Shown here: in pieces, positions 1-5,101 of the stretch | Numbering within the stretch: position 1 is the stretch's first letter | Layout: each line of letters begins with the position of its first letter | From: DAOTZU01 sp034433995 | Lineage (GTDB): Bacteria > Chloroflexota > Anaerolineae > UBA1429 | Direction of reading: 5' to 3' | NCBI GenBank assembly: GCA_034433995.1 | Contig: DAOTZU010000119.1 | Location: forward strand, 1 to 7,968 | DNA length: 7,968 nt | Notes under the pieces: generated by a model | Told to the model about the DNA's origin: nothing | Seen by the model: the letters and a program-made list of their open reading frames with translations, nothing else | Databases searched by the model: none | Position numbers and translations under genes: made by a program

Positions 1-1029
1 GGCGGTGAAACCTGGAGCGGCGCCAGCTACGGCTTGCCGGGCAACGGGACGGGGCTGAACGTGACGGCGTTGGCGCTGGACCCAGCGTACCCCAACGTCC
101 TCTATGCCGCGGCGGAGGGGTACGGCGTCTATCGCTCCGGCGATGGCGGGGCGCGTTGGTATCCCTTGGGCGAGGGCCTGCCGGCCGACCTCACCATCTA
201 CGCCCTGCGCCTGGCGGCGCGGCGTCCGGGGCAACTGTGGGCCGCCACCAGCGATGGCGTGTGGACCTTGCGCGCCGTGTTGCTGCGGTTGCCCTTGATC
301 TACAAACAGGGCTTGCCCATGCCGCCGGCCACGCCCACACCGGAGAGCTACCCTTATCCTTGGCCCTCGGCCACCCCCACCCCTTCGGCCACGCCCAGCC
401 CCGGCCTCTCGCCCACCCCCACGGTCACGCCCAGCGTCACGCCCTCTCCCACACCCTTGGGCGGCGTCGAGCTCTTGGTCAACGGCGATTTTGAGGGCAC
501 CGGCGGCTGGCGCTTTGGCAACACCGTGCGCTCGGCCCGCTACACCACCGCGGTCCGGCATGGCGGCGTTCGAGGGCTGCAAGCTGGCATCGTGCCGCCG
601 GAGGGGAACGCCCTGAGCGACTCTTCGGTCTACCAGAGTTTCACCATTCCGGCCAACGCCCTCTCGGCAACGCTCCGCCTGTGGTGTCGTCGCCACACGG
701 AGGAACGCCCCTTGTGGGCCACAGATTATCGCGCCCTTTTGGGTTTGCCCGCATTGGCCGCGGAGGAGGAGATCCGCGACCCGCTGGCCGGCCCCCAGAG
801 CTGGGTGGATTGGCAGGAGGTGCTCTTACTGGATGGCATCAACTATCGTCTGGTGCGGATCTTGGAGCGGAGCTTGGTCAACGATGGGGATTGGCGCGAG
901 CTGGTCTTTGATCTCTCTGCCGATCGCGGACGCACGCTGGCGGTCTATGTGAACGTGCGCAACGACGGCCTGGGCGGCCGCACGTGGATGTATGTGGATG
1001 ATGTCTCCGTGCGGGTGGTCTTGCCCTGA
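1..1029 (+). CDS. Secreted Asp-box/BNR-repeat protein with Pro/Thr linker and C-terminal carbohydrate-binding-like module (5' partial)
   Basis: The reading frame is open from base 1, so the start lies upstream; 342 residues are visible, numbered here from the window edge. Residues 1-5 (GGETW) look like the end of one Asp-box. Residues 44-53 hold another (S46, D48, G50, W53), followed by LWAATSDGVW, so residues 1 to about 95 are the last blades of a sortilin/BNR-type beta-propeller. The stretch LRLPLIYKQG then leads into a Pro/Thr/Ser-rich linker (about 107-153, TPTPSATPSP-like). From about 154 to the end is a module that opens with LLVNGDFEG and closes with YVDDVSV, the usual first and last strands of galactose-binding-like/CBM modules. 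Such layouts belong to exported proteins; the signal peptide would be outside the window. Binding of a glycan or the cell surface is inferred. No catalytic residues are visible in this part. Confidence 0.8.
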   Translation, partial: GGETWSGASYGLPGNGTGLNVTALALDPAYPNVLYAAAEGYGVYRSGDGGARWYPLGEGLPADLTIYALRLAARRPGQLWAATSDGVWTLRAVLLRLPLIYKQGLPMPPATPTPESYPYPWPSATPTPSATPSPGLSPTPTVTPSVTPSPTPLGGVELLVNGDFEGTGGWRFGNTVRSARYTTAVRHGGVRGLQAGIVPPEGNALSDSSVYQSFTIPANALSATLRLWCRRHTEERPLWATDYRALLGLPALAAEEEIRDPLAGPQSWVDWQEVLLLDGINYRLVRILERSLVNDGDWRELVFDLSADRGRTLAVYVNVRNDGLGGRTWMYVDDVSVRVVLP

Positions 1030-1048
1030 TGCAGACCACGGGGGCGCG

Positions 1049-1124
1049 CCCTCACCCCACCCTCTCCCGAAGGGCGAGGGGGACGACAGTTCCTCTCCCC
1101 TTGGGGAGAGGTTAGGTGAGGGGG
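1049..1124. repeat. GC-rich palindromic intergenic repeat, copy 1
   Basis: First of two near-identical units of about 76 bp. The outer arms are CCCTCACCCCACC at the left and a degenerate GGTGAGGGGG at the right. Inside, CCCTCTCCC is followed by a near-complementary GGGCGAGGG, and then a near-perfect palindrome, CCTCTCCCC-TT-GGGGAGAGG, at 1092-1111. The unit can therefore fold into a clover of hairpins on either strand. Repeats of this general look are scattered between genes in many bacterial genomes, where they are often translated into spurious PHPLPKGEG / SPLGERA-type peptides. It resembles a REP or MITE-like element but carries no coding capacity. Here it lies just after the stop of the secreted-protein gene, where it may help end or stabilise that transcript (inferred). 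Confidence 0.8.
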
Positions 1125-1143
1125 AGATGAGGATGCGGAGTTG

Positions 1144-1220
1144 CCCCTCACCCCACCCTCTCCCAAAGGGCGAGGGGGGCAGCAGTTCCTCTCCCCTTGG
1201 GGAGAGGGCAGGGTGAGGGG
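1144..1220. repeat. GC-rich palindromic intergenic repeat, copy 2
   Basis: Second copy, in the same orientation as the first and offset from it by 95 bp. It is the better preserved of the two: the outermost 10 bases are perfect inverted ends (CCCCTCACCC and GGGTGAGGGG). The inner palindrome CCTCTCCCC-TT-GGGGAGAGG is at 1188-1207. It differs from copy 1 at a few bases and in its right outer arm. It ends 42 bp before the trmD start, so a transcript running from the upstream gene into trmD must cross both folded units. Confidence 0.8.
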
Positions 1221-1262
1221 TCATAGACGCTCTGCTCACAGCATCTGAGGGAGAATTGCTCC

Positions 1263-2036
1263 ATGCGTTTCGATATTCTCACCTTGTTCCCCGCCCTCTT
1301 TGAGAGCGTCTTCAAAGAGAGCATCGTCCACCGCGCCCTGGAGGCAGGGTTGGTGCAGATCGCGGTGCACAACATCCGCGATTATGCCACCGACAAACAC
1401 CATGTCACCGACGACGCCCCCTTTGGCGGCGGCGGGGGCATGGTGATGAAGGTGGAGCCCATCATCGCCGCCCTGGAGCAGATCGTGGGCGCCGAACGTT
1501 TGGCGCGCCAAAAGGCCACCGGCTTGGTGGAGGTGCCGGTGATCCTGCTCACTCCGGCGGGGCGCTTGTTCACCCAGCAACTGGCCCGGGAGTACGAGCG
1601 GCGAGGCCACATCGTCCTGCTCTGTGGGCGCTACGAGGGGGTGGATGAGCGGGTGTGCCAGCTCGCGGTGACGGACGAGGTCTCCATCGGAGATTACGTC
1701 CTCTCCGGCGGCGAGATCCCGGCCATGGTCATCGTGGAGGCTGTCACTCGGCTGGTGCCGGGTGTTCTGGGGGATATGCGCGCCCTGATCGAAGATTCCC
1801 ACGCCGGCGGCCTCTTGGAATATCCCCATTACACCCGCCCGGCCGAGTTTCGCGGGCTAAAAGTGCCGGAGGTGTTGCTCTCCGGCGACCACGCCAAGAT
1901 CGCCCGTTGGCGCCGCGAACAGGCGCTGCGGCGCACCTGGGAGCGCCGCCCGGAGCTCCTGGCCAGGGCTGCGCTCAGCGAGGCCGATCGAGAGTTTCTG
2001 GCCGCTTTGGAGCGGGCGGAACGCAAGGCGGAATAA
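1263..2036 (+). CDS. trmD: tRNA (guanine37-N1)-methyltransferase TrmD
   Basis: Transfers a methyl group from S-adenosylmethionine to N1 of G37, next to the anticodon, which prevents +1 frameshifting. The 257 residues match the usual family length of about 240-260. Family signatures include FDILTLFP at 3-10, the DDAPFGGGGGM loop at 50-60, and the trefoil-knot SAM site CGRYEGVDER (121-130) followed by SIGDYVLSGGEIPAM (141-155). By alignment from memory with the E. coli enzyme, R163 and D178 (in IEDSH) correspond to catalytic R154 and D169. The C-terminal tRNA-binding part has YPHYTRP and VLLSGDHAKIARWR. The start ATG has a purine-rich GAGGGAGA about ten bases upstream. rplS follows, the classic order, but the usual upstream rpsP-rimM genes are replaced by a secreted-protein gene and repeats. 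Confidence 0.97.
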   Translation: MRFDILTLFPALFESVFKESIVHRALEAGLVQIAVHNIRDYATDKHHVTDDAPFGGGGGMVMKVEPIIAALEQIVGAERLARQKATGLVEVPVILLTPAGRLFTQQLAREYERRGHIVLLCGRYEGVDERVCQLAVTDEVSIGDYVLSGGEIPAMVIVEAVTRLVPGVLGDMRALIEDSHAGGLLEYPHYTRPAEFRGLKVPEVLLSGDHAKIARWRREQALRRTWERRPELLARAALSEADREFLAALERAERKAE

Positions 2037-2069
2037 CGGGGAACGAGTCCCACGCAAACATCCAGCGAT

Positions 2070-2098
2070 TTGGCGCAGAATATCTCTTGTACTATAAT
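2070..2098 (+). promoter_or_regulatory. Sigma70-type promoter for rplS
   Basis: A -35 box TTGGCG (2070-2075) and a perfect -10 box TATAAT (2093-2098) are separated by exactly 17 bp, in an AT-rich island between trmD and rplS. Transcription would start near 2105, giving a leader of about 30 nt. The promoter lets L19, needed in large amounts, be made independently of trmD. Confidence 0.8.
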
Positions 2099-2135
2099 TA
2101 TTTTTTGTGACCTGAAACGAAAGGCGGTAAGCAGC

Positions 2136-2486
2136 ATGACCGATCTCATCGCTTCTCTGGCGCCTGAAGCGAATCCCAATATCCCCGAACTGCACCCCGG
2201 CGACACGGTGCGGGTCCACGCCCGCATCATCGAGGGGCAGCAGGAGCGCATCCAGGTCTTTCAAGGGGTAGTGATGCGGCTGCGCAAGGGCGGGGCCGAT
2301 GCCTCCTTCACGGTGCGGCGCATCGGCGCCCACGGCATCGGTGTGGAGCGTACCTTTTTGCTCCACTCTCCGCGCATTGATAAGGTCGAGGTGCTGCGCA
2401 GTGCCCACGTGCGCCGGGCGCAGCTCTACTTTTTGCGCGGCAAACGGGACAAAGCTTCACGGTTGAAGGAAAAGCGCTCCGTATAG
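2136..2486 (+). CDS. rplS: 50S ribosomal protein L19
   Basis: Structural protein of the large ribosomal subunit, located at the 30S-50S interface. The 116 residues are the normal length. Family signatures are visible throughout: PGDTVRVHARIIEG, RIQVFQGVVM, GIGVERTFLLHSPRI (72-86 region) and the basic tail VRRAQLYFLRGKRDKASRLKE. The frame is open further upstream to a TTG at 2070, but that TTG is part of the -35 box and would put the promoter inside the gene. The ATG at 2136 has AAGGCGGT (2121-2128), one mismatch from the ideal Shine-Dalgarno, seven bases upstream, and gives the family's usual N-terminus. rnhB starts 15 bp after the stop and is probably co-transcribed. Confidence 0.97.
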   Translation: MTDLIASLAPEANPNIPELHPGDTVRVHARIIEGQQERIQVFQGVVMRLRKGGADASFTVRRIGAHGIGVERTFLLHSPRIDKVEVLRSAHVRRAQLYFLRGKRDKASRLKEKRSV

Positions 2487-2501
2487 CAAGGCAAAACGGC
2501 C

Positions 2502-3137
2502 GTGGTGAGCCATCCGCCGGATCTCTCTCGAGAGCAAGGGCTGTGGGCCACGGGCTATCGTTGGATCGGGGGCGTGGATGAGGCGGGGCGCGGCGCGTGG
2601 GCGGGACCCGTGGTGGCCGCCGCCGTCATTCTGCCGCCCGATCTCCCCGATTTGGCCCTGCTCCTTGCCCCTGTGCGCGATTCCAAGCAGCTCACCCCGC
2701 GGTGCCGGGAGGCATGTTTCGCCCTCATCGTGCGCCATGCCATCAGTTATGGCATCGGCGCTGTGCCGGCACAGGAGATAGATCGCCTGGGCATCCTGCA
2801 GGCCACCCGGCTGGCCATGCGCCAGGCGGTGGAGAGCCTGCAGCCCCCGCCGGAATACCTGCTCATTGACGCGGTGCCCTTGCCCGAAGTCGGCGTGCCC
2901 TATAGCGCCATCATCAAGGGAGACCGCGATTGCCTCTCCATCGCCGCCGCCTCCATCATCGCCAAGGTTACCCGTGACCGCTGGATGATGGCCCTGGAGG
3001 AGCGCCTGCCGGGTTATGGTCTGGGCCGTCACAAAGGCTACGGCACCCGGGCCCATTGGGAGGCCCTGCGCCGCCTCGGCCCCAGCGAGCAACACCGCCG
3101 CTCCTTCGCCCCCATCCGCGCCCTGGGCGAGGTGTGA
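2502..3137 (+). CDS. rnhB: Ribonuclease HII
   Basis: Cuts the RNA strand of RNA-DNA hybrids and starts removal of single ribonucleotides from DNA. The 211 residues hold the whole catalytic set: GVDEAGRG with D26 and E27, LIDAVPL with D123, and IIKGDRD with D141. They also hold DSKQLT (60-65), SIAAASIIAKVTRDR (146-160), GYGLGRHKGYGT (171-182) and HRRSFAPIR near the end. The start is GTG; two GTG codons are adjacent (2502 and 2505), and a weak AAGG lies ten bases before the first. ATG codons further in would remove or crowd the active-site strand. The gene sits 15 bp after rplS and one base before the exonuclease start, so it is part of the same unit. Placement next to rplS is common in bacteria. 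Confidence 0.96.
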   Translation: MVSHPPDLSREQGLWATGYRWIGGVDEAGRGAWAGPVVAAAVILPPDLPDLALLLAPVRDSKQLTPRCREACFALIVRHAISYGIGAVPAQEIDRLGILQATRLAMRQAVESLQPPPEYLLIDAVPLPEVGVPYSAIIKGDRDCLSIAAASIIAKVTRDRWMMALEERLPGYGLGRHKGYGTRAHWEALRRLGPSEQHRRSFAPIRALGEV

Positions 3138-3138
3138 G

Positions 3139-3975
3139 ATGCTCGACCTGGAGCTGGACCTGGCCCAAGCTCCCCTGGTCTTTTTGGATGTGGAGACCAC
3201 GGGCCTGGAGCCCGGCGAGGGCGACCGGGTCTGTGAGATCGCCCTGTTGCGCTACGCCCACGGCCGGGCGCAAGATGCTCTGCACCAGCTCATCAATCCC
3301 CAACGGCCGATGAGCCCCGGCGCCTTTCGCGTCCACGGCCTCAGCGACGAGATGTTGCGCGCTGCCCCTCCCTTTGCCCAGGTGGCGCAAGATGTCTTGG
3401 AGCTGGTGGAGGATGCCGTCCTCGTCGGCCATAACACCCCCTTCGATCTGGGCTTTCTGGCCGCGGAGCTGGCCCGCCTGGGGCTGCGCTTGCCGCCCCT
3501 CATCGCGCTGGATACCCTGCGCCTGGCCCGGCGCGCGTATCGCTTGCCCAGTTATTCTTTGGGAGCGGTGGCCCAGGCCTTGGGCGTCACCATCGCCGGC
3601 CAAGCGCACCGGGCCATGCAAGATGTGCTCCTGACCCACGGCGTCTGGGAGCGCCTGGTGCTGGATTTGCGTCCCCTGGGCCTCCGTTCCATCGGCGATT
3701 ATCTCCGCGCCCAAGGGGGCGAGCTGCCCTTCGCCCAACCGGTGCCCATCGAGGCCCCGCCCGCCATCCAACGCGCCCTGCAAGAGAACCTGCTCCTGCG
3801 CTTGCGCTACTTGGCCGAAAGCGGCCAGGAGACGGAGCGCATCGTGCGCCCCCTGGCCGTGATGGAGTACGGCGGTCACGCCACGTTGGTGGCCCATTGC
3901 CTGCTCCGCGATGCCCGACGCCACTTTCGCCTGGACCGCATCCTGGAGATGGAATTGATCACCGACTGGCGCTGA
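3139..3975 (+). CDS. DEDDh-family 3'-5' exonuclease (DnaQ-like) with C-terminal WYL-like domain
   Basis: Residues about 12-175 form a DnaQ/epsilon-type exonuclease fold. Motif I is FLDVETTGLEP (D17, E19), motif II is GHNTPFDLGFL (D103), and motif III is HRAMQD (H157, D162), the DEDDh set that binds two metal ions. The segment from about 207 to the end (IQRALQENLLLRLRY, ERIVRPLAV, LVAHCLLRDARRHFRLDRI) reads like a WYL domain, a nucleic-acid or ligand-sensing module found in defence and repair regulators. The literal W-Y-L triplet is not kept (HATL at 247-250). The protein is 278 residues from the ATG at 3139, which follows the rnhB TGA by one base. A longer frame starting at 3016 lies inside rnhB and is rejected. 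The coupling suggests DNA repair or RNA/DNA processing. It is unlikely to be the replicative epsilon subunit, given the extra domain. The substrate is unknown. Confidence 0.85.
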   Translation: MLDLELDLAQAPLVFLDVETTGLEPGEGDRVCEIALLRYAHGRAQDALHQLINPQRPMSPGAFRVHGLSDEMLRAAPPFAQVAQDVLELVEDAVLVGHNTPFDLGFLAAELARLGLRLPPLIALDTLRLARRAYRLPSYSLGAVAQALGVTIAGQAHRAMQDVLLTHGVWERLVLDLRPLGLRSIGDYLRAQGGELPFAQPVPIEAPPAIQRALQENLLLRLRYLAESGQETERIVRPLAVMEYGGHATLVAHCLLRDARRHFRLDRILEMELITDWR

Positions 3976-3978
3976 GCC

Positions 3979-4007
3979 TCGACGCGCGTTCTTATCTGTG
4001 GTATAAT
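3979..4007 (+). promoter_or_regulatory. Extended -10 promoter for the small CxxC protein gene
   Basis: A perfect TATAAT (4002-4007) is preceded by TGG, an extended -10 of the TGn type. It lies 17 bp after TCGACG (3979-3984), which matches four of six -35 bases. It starts four bases after the exonuclease stop and would give a transcript start near 4014, about 39 nt before the ATG. Confidence 0.75.
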
Positions 4008-4052
4008 GGGTTCGACATTCATAGCGGATGATCCACAGAGAGGAGCACCAGC

Positions 4053-4376
4053 ATGGGCTTTTGGGACAAGCTGAAGAAATCTCTGCGCGGCTCGCCCGGC
4101 GCCCCTCAGGGAGATCCCTACGGCATGTGGTTCCACTTTCGCTGCAACAAGTGCGGCTCGGTGGTGCGCATCCGCGCCCACAAGTTCAACGACATCAACC
4201 ACGAAGATGGCGGCCCCGGCCCGCTGGTCCTGCGCAAGGATGTGATGGACAACAAGTGTTTCCAATTGATGCGGGCCGAGATCTGGCTGGATGCCAACTA
4301 TGAGGTGGTCAGCGCCGAGGTCACCGGGGGGAAACTGATCTCGCAAAAAGAATACGAGGCCGCCCAAGCGCAATAA
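4053..4376 (+). CDS. Uncharacterised small protein with a CxxC motif
   Basis: I do not recognise a named family. The 107-residue product starts MGFWDKLKKSLRG, a short amphipathic basic helix. A core follows with WFHFRCNKCGSVVRIRAHKFND (C31 and C34 in CxxC), a third cysteine at C69, and a tail rich in Ala and Glu. CxxC with flanking aromatic and basic residues resembles half of a zinc ribbon. With only three cysteines in total, metal binding would need C69 plus a histidine (H28, H43 or H50) or a dimer. There is no signal peptide or membrane segment. The start is strongly supported: AGGAG at 4041-4045, seven bases before ATG, downstream of an extended -10 promoter. It is a separate transcription unit and faces the ANTAR regulator gene tail-to-tail. 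A role in translation or RNA binding is possible but not shown. Confidence 0.85.
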   Translation: MGFWDKLKKSLRGSPGAPQGDPYGMWFHFRCNKCGSVVRIRAHKFNDINHEDGGPGPLVLRKDVMDNKCFQLMRAEIWLDANYEVVSAEVTGGKLISQKEYEAAQAQ

Positions 4377-4505
4377 AAGCGCGCAAACCCCACCTACGTT
4401 GGGGGCTGGCGCCCCCAACGGCAAGCTACGGCAGGGCGTGAGCGCGCTGCTCAGCTCAGAAGGCTACATTGTGGAGGACGACCGCGTGGGCGGCGTCTCG
4501 TCTCT
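4377..4505. other. Convergent intergenic gap between CxxC-protein and ANTAR-regulator genes
   Basis: These 129 bp separate two converging genes. They contain the 10-bp hairpin at 4397-4420 and a smaller one at 4439-4453 (TGAGC, loop GCGCT, GCTCA). A frame reads through from 4399 into the antisense of the regulator gene, but it has no ribosome binding site and its second half is only the antisense of a conserved ANTAR domain. No gene is supported here. Confidence 0.6.
4397..4420. terminator. Candidate bidirectional terminator hairpin
   Basis: A perfect 10-bp stem, CGTTGGGGGC paired with GCCCCCAACG, closed by a TGGC loop, starts 21 bp after the stop of the CxxC gene. It lies 86 bp past the end of the oppositely transcribed ANTAR gene, which suits a shared stop for two converging transcripts. 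Neither side has a proper T-run; the minus-strand exit has only a short GGGGTTT. It is therefore not a textbook Rho-independent terminator, and may instead protect the 3' ends. Confidence 0.5.
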
Positions 4506-5087
4506 TCAACCGCCCGCTTCGTGGGTGAGGATGATCGCCTGGGCGATCTCTTTCATGGATTTGCGGGTGTTCATGGACATCTTTTGGATCCGGCGGAAGG
4601 CGGCCGCCTCGGTGAGCCCCTGGGTATCCATCAAGATCCCCTTGGCGCGATCCACCAGCTTGCGCGTCTCGAGTTGATCCTGGAGGTTGCTGACCTCCTT
4701 CTCCAAGGCGCGGAACTCTTGGAAGCGCGAGAGGGCGATCTCGATGGCCGGCGCCAGGTCGGCCTCTTGGATGGGTTTGACCAAGTACCCCACCACGCCG
4801 GCCTCTTTGGCCCGCTCCACCAGGTCCCGTTGGCTAAAGGCCGTCAACAGCACCACCGGCGCGATCCGCTCCTCGGTGAGGATCTTGGCCGCCTCGATGC
4901 CGTCCATATCGGGCATGCGCACATCCATCAAGACCACATCCGGGCGCAGCTCCCGGGCCAGGTTGACGGCGCTTTTGCCATCGCCGGCCTCGCCCACCAC
5001 CAGGTAGCCCAGATTGTTGAGCATCTCGCGCAAATCCATGCAGATGACCGATTCATCATCGGCGATGACGACGCGTTTGCGCTCCAA
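4506..5087 (-). CDS. ANTAR-domain response regulator (PdtaR-like)
   Basis: Receiver plus RNA-binding regulator, 193 residues from TTG. Receiver residues: D10 and D11 (IADDE), phospho-acceptor D55 in LMDVRMPDMDG, T82 in LLTAF, and K104 in LVKP. A coiled linker at about 121-140 leads to the ANTAR three-helix domain (about 141-190: RKLVDRAKGILM, GLTEAAAFRRIQKMSM, KSMKEIAQAII). In this family phosphorylation promotes dimer formation, and the ANTAR part binds paired RNA stem-loops to block termination. A GTG at 5096 gives three more residues, but there the GGAGG would touch the start codon with no spacing. TTG at 5087 has GGGAGG eight bases upstream and follows the kinase TAA by one base. The two genes are thus tightly coupled and almost certainly partners. 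RNA targets are not evident in this window. Confidence 0.93.
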   Translation of the reverse strand: MERKRVVIADDESVICMDLREMLNNLGYLVVGEAGDGKSAVNLARELRPDVVLMDVRMPDMDGIEAAKILTEERIAPVVLLTAFSQRDLVERAKEAGVVGYLVKPIQEADLAPAIEIALSRFQEFRALEKEVSNLQDQLETRKLVDRAKGILMDTQGLTEAAAFRRIQKMSMNTRKSMKEIAQAIILTHEAGG

Positions 5088-5101
5088 TTTACTCACCTCC
5101 C
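5085..5101 (-). promoter_or_regulatory. Shine-Dalgarno inside the kinase gene that sets a TTG start for the ANTAR regulator
   Basis: On the minus strand the junction reads GGGAGG, TGAGTAAA, TTG. The Shine-Dalgarno lies in the last codons of the kinase, its TAA stop (5089-5091) sits within the spacer, and the TTG is at 5087-5085. This gives eight bases of spacing and a one-base gap between genes, an arrangement that suits translational coupling. Confidence 0.7.

Noticed and set aside
1049..1220. CRISPR array
   Set aside because: Only two units of 76-77 bp separated by about 20 bp, internally palindromic, with no cas genes nearby.
826..1375. Several overlapping reading frames on both strands giving PHPLPKGEG / SPLGERA-like peptides
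   Set aside because: They are translations of the palindromic repeats and of the antisense of neighbouring genes, with no ribosome binding site or family support.
2070..2135. Longer L19 starting at TTG 2070
   Set aside because: The extra codons cover the -35 and -10 boxes, and L19 proteins begin at the ATG at 2136.
3016..3138. Longer exonuclease starting inside rnhB
   Set aside because: The added 41 residues overlap conserved rnhB sequence and look random. ATG at 3139 directly follows the rnhB stop.
4397..4453. ANTAR target RNA (paired stem-loops with six-base loops)
   Set aside because: The two hairpins have loops of four and five bases and lack the A1/G4 loop pattern, and they lie past gene ends rather than in a leader.
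4399..4677. A 92-codon plus-strand frame (GKLRQGVSALLSSEGYIVEDDR...)
   Set aside because: The first part looked briefly protein-like, but there is no ribosome binding site, the hairpin lies at its start, and the rest is antisense to the ANTAR domain.
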